Source: Fischerella sp. CENA71
GTDB lineage: Bacteria; Cyanobacteriota; Cyanobacteriia; Cyanobacteriales; Nostocaceae
Direction of reading: 5' to 3'
Length of the DNA stretch: 64,000 nucleotides
Assembly (NCBI GenBank): GCA_024239075.1
Contig: JANBVI010000064.1
Span: 1-64,000, forward strand
Shown: positions 27,213 through 37,227 of the stretch, piece by piece
How the letters are laid out: every line of letters begins with the position of its first letter
How positions within the stretch are numbered: the first letter of the stretch is position 1
The notes under the pieces: model-generated
Database searches by the model: none
Told to the model about the DNA's origin: nothing
Seen by the model: only the letters and a program-made list of their open reading frames with translations
Position numbers and translations under genes: made by a program

Positions 27213-27747
27213 AATTGTTTCATCAGAGATTTGTTAGTTATTGGTTTTATTTTATAATTTGATTAACAAACAACCAATTTACTTCAAAGCCTTAACTATT
27301 TAACATCAAAGCATAGAACTATTCATACCTCTACTGGCATGAATAAATTTATTTCTTTTGGTAGAAACTGAATTTATTTTCGATTGATTATGATTTGATT
27401 AAAACAACTTAATCCATATAAACAAGAAAGCTGGATAAGCTAAAACACATCAAAATTGCATATCTTCAAATTTTATTTAATACAAACCATCAAACTCTTT
27501 TGAATCTTACTCTGTGCGCTCTGCGTCTCTGCGGTTGAAAATTCTCTTTTATATGTATAAAAGCTTATACCAATTGTAAATGATTTATCCTGAGTTAAAT
27601 TATTTCTTTGTGTTCTTTATAGTTTGGTTAACAAAAAAAATTCAAAAATCACATATAACTACTATCAATCAAATTGCTAATTAATGATTAGCTCCCATAC
27701 AAAAACATATTTATTTTTCATTTTTTATATCAAAAGGGAAAAAACAC
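27213..27747. other. Gap with repeat fragment
   Basis: No gene is recognised over about 535 bases. A ctctgcgtctctgcggtt fragment lies near 27518-27535, related in reverse to the repeat at 18325-18352. The rest is AT-rich and should include the promoter of the secreted protein at 27748. Confidence 0.5.
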
Positions 27748-28203
27748 ATGAAAAGCAAAATTCTGACAATCAGTTTACTTGCCTGTACTCTAAGTTTAAT
27801 CACAACGACTACTATCAAAGCTGAAACTAAAAACCAAGCTAGCACTACTGGAACTGCTAGTACATATAAAGCCGGACCTTGGCAACCTGTAGCAAGATTT
27901 GATAATCCTCAAGGTTTTGTCAGAGTCCAAATATTAAATAAAACAAAAACACCCTTGCAATATAGTTTGTCAACTGGCGATGCATTAAATGCACAAATTC
28001 CTGTTGGAGGGATTGCTACTTTGACTACTAATTCTCTTCCTAGTTATGTTTTAATTTATAACCAAAACCAAGCTCCGTTAAAGTATAACGTCACTGCACA
28101 AGGTAATTCAGCGATTGTTACAGTTGAGCAAGCTAGGACAACTACTGGTGCTGGAGACACCACACTTAATTTACAGCAAAATGGAGGAATTTACGTTTAT
28201 TAG
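27748..28203 (+). CDS. Secreted hypothetical protein
   Basis: The 151-residue protein has a clear signal peptide (MKSKILTISLLACTLSLITT, cleavage near residue 25). The mature part is Thr-, Asn- and Gln-rich and beta-predicted (VQILNKTKTPLQYSLSTGDA; AIVTVEQ). A good ribosome binding site (AAAGGGAAAAAAC) precedes the ATG. No family is recognised, and a periplasmic or extracellular location is likely. It is convergent with the methyltransferase gene. Confidence 0.75.
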   Translation: MKSKILTISLLACTLSLITTTTIKAETKNQASTTGTASTYKAGPWQPVARFDNPQGFVRVQILNKTKTPLQYSLSTGDALNAQIPVGGIATLTTNSLPSYVLIYNQNQAPLKYNVTAQGNSAIVTVEQARTTTGAGDTTLNLQQNGGIYVY

Positions 28204-28227
28204 GTTTTTTTAGCAGTGCTTGATTGC

Positions 28228-29178
28228 TCAATTAGTATTCATCCAAACTTCAGATATCTTATTTGTGTTTATCTTCTGTTTTTCGCCTTCATTGGTATTT
28301 TTAAACAATACTGTAAATGCACCTGCTCCCAAACCATCTTGAGGAAACATGCGATAACAAGGTATTGTAGTCAAATGCGATTGATAGTCTTTTAAATGAC
28401 CAACTTCTACTGGTTGAAATTGAGGAAACTTTCTTAATAACCATTCACAAACTTCTTCATTTTCTTCTGGTGAATAAGTACAAGTCATATAGGCAAGATA
28501 GCCTTGTGGTGCGACAATTTGAGCAGAGTTAGCAATAATGCGTTTTTGTCTATTGGCACTCTTATTAATAGCACTAGGATGAAAACATCCTGGTGCTTTT
28601 TCGCCTTTTGCTAGCAAAGATTGTCCAGTGCAGGGAGCATCAACGATCACCAAATCACTAGATAAAGGTATGTTTTCTGCAAAAATACTAGAATCTCTAT
28701 TGACAACTATAGATGGACTAATGTGACAACGCTTTAAATTAGAAATTAACATTCCCAGGCGTTTACCAATTACTTCATTACTAATGATTAACTCTGGTTG
28801 CAACAGTTTCCAAGCAAAAATACTTTTCCCTCCTGGTGCAGCACACATATCGAAAATAACCTGAATTTGTTGATTAATTTCTAATAAAATTGAAGCTGCA
28901 AATACAGAAGAAAAATCTAAACAGTAGAAATATCCTTGTTCATGTAGTGGATGCTGACCGGGTTTTGTTCCTAAAGATAAACGATCTATAAAAGATGGTT
29001 GCCAACTTATAGATTCTTCTACTACAAAAGGTAAATTTTCTGGTTTTTCTTGACACCAGAGTATGCAGGGAAAAAAAGCTTTAGCTTTAATTAAAGCTTC
29101 GACAAAATTTTCTTGAGTTTCTAAATCTTTAAATAAACGCTTACTAATTTTTAGTAATAAATTTGACGGTGTTTCCAT
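28228..29178 (-). CDS. RsmB/NOP2-type RNA m5C methyltransferase
   Basis: The 316-residue protein has the SAM site DMCAAPGGKS, the VDAPCTGQS motif IV and the catalytic Cys in TCTYSPEENE (motif VI). These are the two-cysteine signature of RNA cytosine-5 methyltransferases. It lacks the N-terminal NusB-like domain of RsmB and resembles shorter RsmF-like members; the target RNA is unknown. The length is on the short side for the family. It is convergent with the secreted-protein gene. Confidence 0.9.
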   Translation of the reverse strand: METPSNLLLKISKRLFKDLETQENFVEALIKAKAFFPCILWCQEKPENLPFVVEESISWQPSFIDRLSLGTKPGQHPLHEQGYFYCLDFSSVFAASILLEINQQIQVIFDMCAAPGGKSIFAWKLLQPELIISNEVIGKRLGMLISNLKRCHISPSIVVNRDSSIFAENIPLSSDLVIVDAPCTGQSLLAKGEKAPGCFHPSAINKSANRQKRIIANSAQIVAPQGYLAYMTCTYSPEENEEVCEWLLRKFPQFQPVEVGHLKDYQSHLTTIPCYRMFPQDGLGAGAFTVLFKNTNEGEKQKINTNKISEVWMNTN

Positions 29179-29289
29179 TATACTATTAAATTTATATTTT
29201 TAATATTACAGAAAAATTGTCTGAGAATAACAATGTATTAACAGCAGATAATTTAGAAATAAAAATATATTGAGATTTTCAATCCGCTT

Positions 29290-30078
29290 TTAAATCGATT
29301 TAACTTTTTCTAACAAAACACAGCTAACAGAAATATCTCTGAAAAGCCATAAAGCATATCGAAGAGAATCGAACCACCTCAAGGGTTGGTAAAACGGTAC
29401 AATAAGTCGAATAAACATTGCAAGTGCATATAGTGCAGGTGGAATAGTAGTTGATTGAACTAAAGAACCTCCTTCAACAATTTCTCCTTTGATAATTTTG
29501 AAATGGGGAAAAAGGTTGCTCAATTCCTCAATATTTGGTCGGAACATTGTATCTATGGGATCACGATGGTAGGGATATTCATAAGGAACTGTAACGAAAA
29601 GATAGCCACCTTCGGGAATAATAGAGCTAATAATGTTACAAATTTCTTCTCGATTTGTGAGATGTTCTAGTAAGTTAGAACACAACACAGATTTAATGTT
29701 CATTTCTGAAAGTTTTTGTAAAAAAACAGGTTCACATAAATCTCCTACTAAATCAACACCTACATCATTTTTCATATCGGTGTGAATGACAGAGTAATCC
29801 TTTTCTCTGGCTGGTTTGAATAATAATTCATCAATCCAAGGTTGTTCTTGCTCTCTAAATTTCTTGTTTGAGCTACCAATATTTAGCATAGGGAATACAC
29901 TGTTTGGCTCTAGAGAATAAATAATATTTGATAACCATATAGCTTCTTCTCTGAACATAATAATTTTATGGACTGTAATTGGACTCTCTAAACCGATAGC
30001 TAACTTGAGAATGAGTGTAGGAGTTCTATTTTCATAATTTTGGGTGTGGGATTTTCCCGTGATTGACTGTTTTGTCAT
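29290..30078 (-). CDS. Class I SAM methyltransferase-like protein
   Basis: This protein of about 262 residues has a Rossmann-like methyltransferase core. MLNIGSSNKKFR corresponds to motif I, VDLVGDLCEP to motif II, and VLCSNLLEHLTNREE to motif IV, with FVTVPYEYPYHRDPID after it. The C-terminal third has two hydrophobic segments and may touch the membrane. The pattern recalls methyltransferases found beside sugar and glycosyltransferase genes, but none is adjacent. The frame opens at TTG (30111); I prefer the ATG at 30078. Confidence 0.7.
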   Translation of the reverse strand: MTKQSITGKSHTQNYENRTPTLILKLAIGLESPITVHKIIMFREEAIWLSNIIYSLEPNSVFPMLNIGSSNKKFREQEQPWIDELLFKPAREKDYSVIHTDMKNDVGVDLVGDLCEPVFLQKLSEMNIKSVLCSNLLEHLTNREEICNIISSIIPEGGYLFVTVPYEYPYHRDPIDTMFRPNIEELSNLFPHFKIIKGEIVEGGSLVQSTTIPPALYALAMFIRLIVPFYQPLRWFDSLRYALWLFRDISVSCVLLEKVKSI

Positions 30079-30199
30079 TCTTGTCAACCACAATATTTTA
30101 TAGGGGTGCAAAGTTTTGCACCCCTAACTGGTAATTATTTGGTTGAAAATTGCTGTAAAAACAGAAAATTGACGTTTGAAATTTTAAGATTTATCACAA

Positions 30200-30439
30200 C
30201 TAATCTTCATGACGATGCTGCCATGCTACACCAAAAGCTGCCGTTGCTCCAGCAACTAATCCAGTACCCATTCCTTCTATAGTTTTAGTAATCGGGTCTT
30301 TGGTCAAACACTCACTGGTAACTGTATTTGCTTGTAAACAGGAATTGCTTTCTGCCCAGCTAGTGGTACCTCCTAAAATTACACCAGCTATACTACAGGA
30401 AACAACGAGCAGTAAAAGGCGCTTGGTTTTTCTATCCAT
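30200..30439 (-). CDS. Small exported/membrane hypothetical protein
   Basis: The 79-residue protein has an N-terminal signal or anchor (about 7-28), a short loop with two Cys (NSCLQ and SECLT), and a second weakly hydrophobic Gly/Ala segment (GTGLVAGATAAFGVA). It ends in a charged tail. No family is recognised. The start follows a plausible AACAACTATCT leader and the gene stands alone. Confidence 0.55.
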   Translation of the reverse strand: MDRKTKRLLLLVVSCSIAGVILGGTTSWAESNSCLQANTVTSECLTKDPITKTIEGMGTGLVAGATAAFGVAWQHRHED

Positions 30440-30781
30440 AGATAGTTGTTAGAAATTAAATAAGTTGCAAATATTCCTCACCTACTTTACACAACACTTG
30501 CCTAGATCGGCAAATTATTGAATGGCTCGAAACTGTAGCCTGCAATTGGAATCGAAATCCAATTCCATTTGAATGTGCAGGGAAATTATACCTCATCCTT
30601 AGGGACGCGGTATTGGTCTACATAAAGTGAGCGGCTCGTCGCTAGCGCTTCCGTTGCTGATCGCACCAACATCAATTGGGTGGTTCTGGTACTTATACAA
30701 CTCAACACACTCAAACACGCAAGCTTTTTCTCCACCAATGACCAATTGGAAAACTTTTAACTGTCAAAGTACATCTTGAGT
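30440..30781. other. Gap with a two-tier hairpin
   Basis: No gene is seen. At 30539-30581 an outer stem (cctgca/tgcagg) encloses an inner stem (aattgga/tccaatt) with a 7-base loop. It may be structured RNA or another repeat. The remainder shows nothing recognisable. Confidence 0.4.
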
Positions 30782-31876
30782 CTAGGATTGATTAACTCGA
30801 CACTGACCAGTATGTCGTAATAGATGATCACATAAAACCAACGCTACCATTGCTTCAACCATCGGAACTGCACGTGGTAACACACAAGGATCGTGACGTC
30901 CTTTCCCTGCTAAAACCGTCTCTTCACCCTCATTAGTTACAGTCTTCTGTTCTTTTCTAATCGTTGCAGTTGGTTTAAATGCTATACGAATAATAATATT
31001 TTCGCCGTTGGAAATTCCGCCTTGAATACCACCAGAACGGTTGGTACGAGTACGAATTTCACCTGCTTCGTCAATATAAAATTCATCGTTATGTTCAAAT
31101 CCACTTAAGAGAGTTCCAGCGAAACCAGAACCAATTTCAAATCCTTTGCTAGCAGGTAGAGACATGACTCCTTTAGCTAGGTCTGCTTCTAATTTATCGA
31201 AAACAGGATCACCTAAACCTTTGGGTACATTGCGTGCTACGCATTCTACTACGCCACCAATAGAATTTCCTTGCCGTCGCACTTCTTCAATTAATTCAAT
31301 CATGCGATCGCCACATTCAGCGTCAGGACAGCGAACGATGTTGCTTTCAACTTGTTCTAAAGTAACGGTGTCAGGATCAATAACAGCTTCTAAATCTTTG
31401 ATGCGCTTGACGTAACCGATGATTTCGACATTGGCGACTTGACGAAGAATTTTTTTGGCGATCGCCCCAGCTGCAACTCTACCTATTGTTTCCCGTGCTG
31501 ATGATCTACCGCCACCTTGCCAATTACGAATGCCATACTTAGCATCATAAGTTGCATCTGCATGGGAAGGACGATACTTGACTGCCATCTCATCGTAATC
31601 TTGGGAACGAGCGTCTTTGTTGCGTACTAAAATGGCGATCGGTGTTCCCAGAGTTTTGCCTTCAAATACTCCAGAGAGAATTTCGCATTTATCTTCTTCT
31701 TTGCGAGGCGTGGTAATTTTACTTTGTCCTGGACGTCTGCGATCAAGTTCTATTTGAATTTCCTCGGTGGAAATTTCTAGTTGAGGAGGACAACCATCAA
31801 TTACAACTCCCACACCACCGCCGTGGGACTCGCCAAATGTAGTGATGCGAAATAGATGTCCGAATGTGTTGCCCAT
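30782..31876 (-). CDS. aroC: Chorismate synthase
   Basis: AroC makes chorismate from 5-enolpyruvylshikimate 3-phosphate using reduced FMN, the last step of the shikimate pathway. The 364-residue product carries the family signatures [17 protein letters not shown] near the start, [20 protein letters not shown] in the middle, and [11 protein letters not shown] plus [14 protein letters not shown] in the C-terminal half. The length and all signatures are normal. It is divergent from the hydroxyacid dehydrogenase with a 168-base gap. Confidence 0.98.
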   Translation of the reverse strand: MGNTFGHLFRITTFGESHGGGVGVVIDGCPPQLEISTEEIQIELDRRRPGQSKITTPRKEEDKCEILSGVFEGKTLGTPIAILVRNKDARSQDYDEMAVKYRPSHADATYDAKYGIRNWQGGGRSSARETIGRVAAGAIAKKILRQVANVEIIGYVKRIKDLEAVIDPDTVTLEQVESNIVRCPDAECGDRMIELIEEVRRQGNSIGGVVECVARNVPKGLGDPVFDKLEADLAKGVMSLPASKGFEIGSGFAGTLLSGFEHNDEFYIDEAGEIRTRTNRSGGIQGGISNGENIIIRIAFKPTATIRKEQKTVTNEGEETVLAGKGRHDPCVLPRAVPMVEAMVALVLCDHLLRHTGQCRVNQS

Positions 31877-32044
31877 GATGTTGAGGAAGTATGATCTCGA
31901 TTATCTATATTACCGTCCTTCAGTGAAGACAGAAAGTTGAGAACATCAGGAATTTAATCAACAAAAGGTTGCGATCGCATTTTTATCATTATTTGGATAT
32001 GTTGCCATCGATCTTCAAATTTATTGTAATCTTGTAACATTTAT

Positions 32045-33037
32045 ATGCCCTATTCTAAAGTTTTTATCACTCGTCGTTTACCTACACAGTTACACCGACT
32101 AGAAGAAGTTGCAAATGTGGAAGTTTGGCCGGAACGCCAAGCGCCTCCCTATGAAGTTTTATTAGAGAAGGCTAAAGAGATAGATGGATTGCTGTGTTTA
32201 CTGACTGATCAAATTGATCAACAGTTGATAGAAGTGAGCAAGTCTTTAAAAGTAATCAGTCAAATGGCTGTAGGATTCGATAATATTGATATTCTAACTG
32301 CGACAGCGCGACGTATTCCTGTTGGTAATACTCCTGGGGTGTTGACAGATGCGACTGCGGACTTGACTTGGGCTTTATTGATGGCTGCGGCGCGGCGAGT
32401 GGTAGAGGCGGATCGGTTTGTGCGATCGCACCTGTGGCAAACATGGGAACCTGATCTGCTATTGGGGCCAGATATTGCGGGTGCAACCTTGGGAATTGTT
32501 GGTTTTGGGCGGATTGGCCAAGCTGTTGCTCGCCGTGCTAAAGGTTTTAATATGCGAATTATTTATACTAGTAAACACAAATGCAAACCAGAATTAGAGC
32601 AAAGTCTCGGTGTGGAATTTGCCAATTTTGTCAGTTTGCTACAGACATCAGATTTTGTCACTATTCATACACCATTGTCAGCAGAAACTTACCATTTATT
32701 TGGAGAAGCTGAATTTGCATTGATGAAACAGTCTGCGATTCTCATCAACACAGCACGAGGAGCAATTGTAGATCCTGATGCTTTATATCAAGCCTTACGC
32801 ACTGGTGAAATTGCAGGTGCTGCGATAGATGTGACAGAACCAGAACCAATACCAACTGATAGCCCATTATTAACTGTTGATAATTTAATTATTATCCCTC
32901 ACATTGGTAGCGCCAGTCGTCCAACACGAGAAAAAATGGCGAATATGGCTATTGATAATTTGATAGCTGGGTTAAGAGGAGAAAGATTACCGAATTGTGT
33001 GAATCCAGAAGTTTACGATGTGGTTGATGATAAGTAA
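32045..33037 (+). CDS. D-isomer 2-hydroxyacid dehydrogenase
   Basis: The 330-residue NAD(P)-dependent enzyme has the cofactor motif GIVGFGRIGQAVARR. It also has the catalytic Arg in NTARGAIVD, Glu in DVTEPEP and His in IPHIGSAS. It is closest in pattern to glyoxylate/hydroxypyruvate reductases, which would suit photorespiration, but other 2-keto acids are possible. It has no ACT or other regulatory domain. It is convergent with glgA across a repeat-rich gap of about 80 bases. Confidence 0.92.
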   Translation: MPYSKVFITRRLPTQLHRLEEVANVEVWPERQAPPYEVLLEKAKEIDGLLCLLTDQIDQQLIEVSKSLKVISQMAVGFDNIDILTATARRIPVGNTPGVLTDATADLTWALLMAAARRVVEADRFVRSHLWQTWEPDLLLGPDIAGATLGIVGFGRIGQAVARRAKGFNMRIIYTSKHKCKPELEQSLGVEFANFVSLLQTSDFVTIHTPLSAETYHLFGEAEFALMKQSAILINTARGAIVDPDALYQALRTGEIAGAAIDVTEPEPIPTDSPLLTVDNLIIIPHIGSASRPTREKMANMAIDNLIAGLRGERLPNCVNPEVYDVVDDK

Positions 33038-33115
33038 GAGGTCATAAGTAATAGGTGATTGTTAATAGGAGAAAAATATTTTTCCCATTACTCATTACCC
33101 ATTACCTATTACCCA

Positions 33116-34594
33116 TTACCACTTATGTCTGATCCAGTCGTAAATCTCTACATAATTTGCTCCTGGATGGTTCCATGAGTTGTCATAATCCATACCCTGA
33201 AGGGCTAATTGGCGAAACTCTTCGGGCTTTTCATACCACAGTGCGATCGCTCGATCCATTGCTGACTCTAAAGCATGATCATCGGTGTCATAGAAGACGT
33301 AGCCATTGCGTAGTTTTGGAGGTAAATTTTGCTCATAATCTCGGTCAAATACCGTATTCACGAGTCCACCGACACCACGGACAATGGGTACAGTTCCGTA
33401 CTTTAAGCCGATCATTTGAGTTAAACCACAGGGTTCATAATTGCTGGGGACAATAATCATATCTGCCCCGGCATAAATTAGGTGAGATAATTCTTCATTA
33501 AAACCTAGTTCTAAATGAACATCAGGATTACTATTTAAAAACTGTTTTTCGTGCTGGAAATGAGCATTGATTCCAGGTTCTGTTGCAGAACCTAGTAAAA
33601 CAAATTGCGCTCCTTTATTAAGTGCATAATAAATTGCATGATGAACAAGATGCACACCCTTTTGATTATCCAATCGACCGATATAAGCAATGATTGGTTT
33701 ATCACTATGAGCAAGCATTAATCGCTCTTGCAAAGCTTTTTTGTTATATGCTTTTTGTTCAAAATCAGCCTGGCTGTAGTTATAAGGAATGTAGCGGTCA
33801 ATTTCGGGATTCCAAAAATCATAATCAATCCCGTTGAGTACTCCGGTAAATTTGTCTTTGTGGAGATGCAAGGTATGACCTAAACCACAGCCAATATCTG
33901 TAGCTTGCGCTTCCCAAGCATGATGAGGCGAAACTGTGGTTACAGCATTGGAGTAAACAATACCCCCCTTCATCAAGTTCAAGGCGAAGGGATTAAAGTT
34001 GTCGCGTAGGTGATCGTACTGGAAGTAATACGACTCTCGGTTTAAACCTGTTCCTCGGAGAATATCAATACCACCAAGTCCTTGGTGCTTAAAGTTGTGG
34101 ATGGTGTAGCAAACGCGCTGATACTCCATGCCATGATATTTGTAAATTTCATAAAGCATGACTGGAATTAAGCCCGTCTGCCAATCATGACAATGGATGA
34201 TATCAGGTCGCTTGTTGCTTTTGAGCAAGAATTCTAAAGCTGCTTTGCAAAAGAACGCAAAGCGCATGTTGTCGTCATCACAACCGTAATAACAACCCCG
34301 GTTAAAGAAATTATCTTCACAGTGGGGTTCAATAAAGAAACACATCCGTCCATGTACCCAACCGCAATACACAGAACAATGGATTGCAGCGTCATACCAA
34401 GGTACCCACAGGTTCATGTAGGCGTCGTGCAGTCCCCAAATATGGTCATAGCGCATACAATCATACTTGGGCAATATAATTTCAACACAATGCCCACGAC
34501 CTTCTAATTCCCGACTCAGTCCGTAAACTACATCGCCTAAACCCCCTGCTTTGATTACAGGAGCGCATTCGGAGGCGATTTGCACAATATACAT
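33116..34594 (-). CDS. glgA: Glycogen synthase
   Basis: This retaining GT5 enzyme elongates glycogen from ADP-glucose. The 492-residue protein has the N-terminal KAGGLGDVVYGLSREL donor motif, HCHDWQTGLIP, the Rossmann C-half with YIGRLDNQKGVHL, and EPCGLTQMIGLKYGT. Features such as YYGCDDDNMRFAFFCKAAL and its length suggest the second cyanobacterial type (GlgA2) more than the classical GlgA1, which is an inference. Phosphoketolase is in the same window. It is divergent from the PRC-barrel gene. Confidence 0.95.
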   Translation of the reverse strand: MYIVQIASECAPVIKAGGLGDVVYGLSRELEGRGHCVEIILPKYDCMRYDHIWGLHDAYMNLWVPWYDAAIHCSVYCGWVHGRMCFFIEPHCEDNFFNRGCYYGCDDDNMRFAFFCKAALEFLLKSNKRPDIIHCHDWQTGLIPVMLYEIYKYHGMEYQRVCYTIHNFKHQGLGGIDILRGTGLNRESYYFQYDHLRDNFNPFALNLMKGGIVYSNAVTTVSPHHAWEAQATDIGCGLGHTLHLHKDKFTGVLNGIDYDFWNPEIDRYIPYNYSQADFEQKAYNKKALQERLMLAHSDKPIIAYIGRLDNQKGVHLVHHAIYYALNKGAQFVLLGSATEPGINAHFQHEKQFLNSNPDVHLELGFNEELSHLIYAGADMIIVPSNYEPCGLTQMIGLKYGTVPIVRGVGGLVNTVFDRDYEQNLPPKLRNGYVFYDTDDHALESAMDRAIALWYEKPEEFRQLALQGMDYDNSWNHPGANYVEIYDWIRHKW

Positions 34595-34929
34595 ACCCTA
34601 CCCTCGCTTCATAAAACTTCATCTTTCTATCTTCTCACCAGTATATGAAAGATGTACTCATTGACAATAGGGTTGTGGGGTGATACTAGAAATTACGATT
34701 GGGCATTGGGCAACAAGTCAAAAGTTCTTAATTTTGACTTTTGACTTTTGACTTGTTTTGTCCCCCATGTTCCCCGTGTCCCCAATCCCTGATCCCCAAT
34801 CCCCGATCCCAAAATACATCCATAGATAACATCGCTAATAAACTGATTCACTCGTTAGGAAGATAAATAAAACTCAATAACTTAATAGCGTAGTACTGAA
34901 AAGATAAAAAACAGCTTAGGGAGATCAAT
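34595..34929. other. Intergenic region with heptamer repeats
   Basis: Between the divergent glgA and PRC-barrel genes lies a run of repeats: aacaagtcaaaagttctt (also found at 23370-23387 in similar form), ttttgacttttgacttttga, and C-rich CCCCAAT/CCCCGAT heptamers at about 34762-34812. The plus-strand gene has a good AGGGAGA ribosome binding site. Confidence 0.6.
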
Positions 34930-35832
34930 ATGGCTCTTTATAAACTAACAGATTTTGATCCTAACTACCGCGACACTTTTGGTGGAAGTGACATCAAAGG
35001 AATGAGTGTTTATGCAGAAGTAACTGATGAAAAGATTGGTACAGTTCATGATGTTTTAGTAGATGAAGAAGGTCATTTTCGCTATTTAGTTGTGGACATG
35101 GGCTTCTGGATTTTTGGTAAGAAAGTATTATTACCAGTTGGACGTTCTCGCATAGATCATACTAGCGATCGCGTCTATGTGATTGGTATGACTAGAGAGC
35201 AAGCTGATAACTTACCTGAATACGACGAACGTCAAACAGTTGATTACGATTATGAAGAACGAGTCAGAGGTGTATATCGTAATCCTGCACCACTAGAAGC
35301 ATCGGCTCCTCTGACAGATCAAACTAGTGTCGAGATGCCTTATCAGCCAGTTTCTACTAGCGGTTATACTGGTACTACTCCCGTATATGAGCGTGATAGC
35401 TACACCTACGATCACGAACCTTCTTTGTTTGGGTTGAATGAACAAAATCATCAAACTCTCAGACTATACGAAGAACGTTTAATTGCTAATAAACGACGTC
35501 ATAAAGTCGGGGAAGTAACAGTTGGTAAGCATGTTGAAACAGAAACTGCACGAGTTGCAGTTCCTGTAGAAAAAGAGCGAGTGGTCGTCGAACGAATTAC
35601 TCCTGATGAAGCAGGTAGACCAGTTGCTCCTGGTGAAGCAAAGTTCCGTGAAGGTGAAGTTGCTCGCGTGGATATCTACGAAGAAACTCCCGAAATTCGT
35701 AAAGAAGCTGTATTGCGTGAAGAAGTCAGAGTTAGAAAAGAAGTAGAGCGCGATACTGTTGAGACTCAAGACACAATTCGTCGGGAAGAATTGGATGTAA
35801 ATAGCCCTAATCTCCCAATTGATGAACGTTAA
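34930..35832 (+). CDS. PRC-barrel + DUF2382 (AvaK-like) protein
   Basis: The 300-residue soluble protein has an N-terminal PRC-barrel (about 20-80, with GTVHDVLVDEEGHFRYLVVDMG), a low-complexity linker, and a C-terminal DUF2382/YsnF-AvaK domain. In that domain repeated Glu/Arg/Val strands (RVAVPVEKERVVVERI, EVRVRKEVERDTVE) alternate. AvaK is an akinete-associated protein of Anabaena, and related proteins are stress-linked. The molecular function is unknown. The ribosome binding site is strong. A divergent paralogue follows on the same strand after 364 bases. Confidence 0.9.
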   Translation: MALYKLTDFDPNYRDTFGGSDIKGMSVYAEVTDEKIGTVHDVLVDEEGHFRYLVVDMGFWIFGKKVLLPVGRSRIDHTSDRVYVIGMTREQADNLPEYDERQTVDYDYEERVRGVYRNPAPLEASAPLTDQTSVEMPYQPVSTSGYTGTTPVYERDSYTYDHEPSLFGLNEQNHQTLRLYEERLIANKRRHKVGEVTVGKHVETETARVAVPVEKERVVVERITPDEAGRPVAPGEAKFREGEVARVDIYEETPEIRKEAVLREEVRVRKEVERDTVETQDTIRREELDVNSPNLPIDER

Positions 35833-36196
35833 TCATAAATATAATTGTCTTAAGTTTGTTGATAGTCTGTCATGAGTTGGATTATTGACTAAACTCATTC
35901 TTGCACTAATTTTTAGTGGTGGTAAATCTATTTACTAGCTAACCAGCTAAACCTTGAAGATATAAAAGTGAATCAGAATTCTAGTCTGTTTTCACAGGTT
36001 TCAAATTTGAGAGGTAAGCTTGAGTTCATAGCTAAGTGCAAGATGTGAATACAGAAGTATAAACAAGCTTAAGACTGCTCACTACTTCCATAAAAAGTGT
36101 AGGTAAATTAGATTGATTTTGCCTACACTTAATCACTTAATAAAAAAATAATATCACAGTCTTATAATTAAATATTTTTACTTTTATTTTAATAAA
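35833..36196. other. Gap between PRC-barrel paralogues
   Basis: This AT-rich gap holds one hairpin at 36097-36130 with 12-base arms (agtgtaggtaaa; one wobble) and a 10-base loop. A T-run follows it only on the minus strand. No gene is seen. Confidence 0.5.
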
Positions 36197-37054
36197 ATGA
36201 AAAAACAATTAATTAATAATCAAATCCATGTTCACGACTTGCTTAACAAATTGATAAGAAAGATCAGAAGCTTTGCAGTCATTGATAAGGAAGGTTTGCT
36301 AATCGGCAGAGTTAAAGATTTAATTATAGATTACAATCACAAAGTTAATATAATAGTCACTAATTTTACACCGTTACCAAATATACAATCTTCCAAACAT
36401 CACAGTTACCTGTTGTTACCTAGCAAATTAATCAAGAAAATTGACATTGCTAGTAAATCTGTTTTATTAGACATAGATAAATCACAAATTAAACATATGC
36501 CTGAATATTCTCAATCACCAATGGCTAATAAGAATAATTTAGAAAATTCCAGTATAGAGCCAGTCATGAATACTGCTCAAGATATTCATTTAGAACAAAA
36601 TGAAATTGGTGCAAAAACAGAAGAAGAAATTATTCGTTTGTTAAGTGAGCGATTAGTTGTAAATAGAAAAAAACGAAAAATTGGTGATGTCATTGTTCGT
36701 AAAGAAATCGAAACACGAATGGTACAAGTGCCAGTGCAATATGAAAAGCTGGTGATTGAACAAGTCAGTCCAGAAAATAAATTACTTGCAGAATTTGCTC
36801 TCGATCAAGAAGAAATTTCGGGTGTTGAACTGAGCCAAGTAGAAAAACACGAAGTTAATTTAATTGATATAAATGATCATAATTTGAGTGTAAGTGGAGA
36901 CTTTAATTCACCCAAAATCGCTAGTTTGCTGCTAAATGCGATCGCATTAGAACGAAATCATGGATGTCAAAAAGTACGAGTGACTATTGTGGTCGAAAAT
37001 GAAGAATATCAGAAAAAATATCAGGAGTGGTTTGAACGTACGTCAATTAAGTAA
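36197..37054 (+). CDS. Divergent PRC-barrel + DUF2382 paralogue
   Basis: The 285-residue protein repeats the architecture of the preceding gene but is far more diverged. A PRC-barrel-like start (SFAVIDKEGLLIGRVKDLII) is followed by a DUF2382 segment (LLSERLVVNRKKRKIGDVIV; IETRMVQVPVQYEKLVIEQV). A C-terminal region of about 80 residues, absent from the first copy, ends in VRVTIVVENEEYQKKYQEW. The tandem arrangement suggests duplication followed by change of role. It is convergent with the histidine kinase gene. Confidence 0.82.
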   Translation: MKKQLINNQIHVHDLLNKLIRKIRSFAVIDKEGLLIGRVKDLIIDYNHKVNIIVTNFTPLPNIQSSKHHSYLLLPSKLIKKIDIASKSVLLDIDKSQIKHMPEYSQSPMANKNNLENSSIEPVMNTAQDIHLEQNEIGAKTEEEIIRLLSERLVVNRKKRKIGDVIVRKEIETRMVQVPVQYEKLVIEQVSPENKLLAEFALDQEEISGVELSQVEKHEVNLIDINDHNLSVSGDFNSPKIASLLLNAIALERNHGCQKVRVTIVVENEEYQKKYQEWFERTSIK

Positions 37055-37227
37055 ATTAGTGCGAAAAGGTTAAAGGATAAAGGGAAAATTAATTTTCAAT
37101 ACCTTTAAATTTTTCCCCAATTTTCTGCAATAAGTCTTTTGATATTATTAGCTGTGCGTTAGGAATTCTGCCATAACGCACCCTATTATTTAGACATTTT
37201 TTAATTGAAAATTTATAAGCTAACAAA

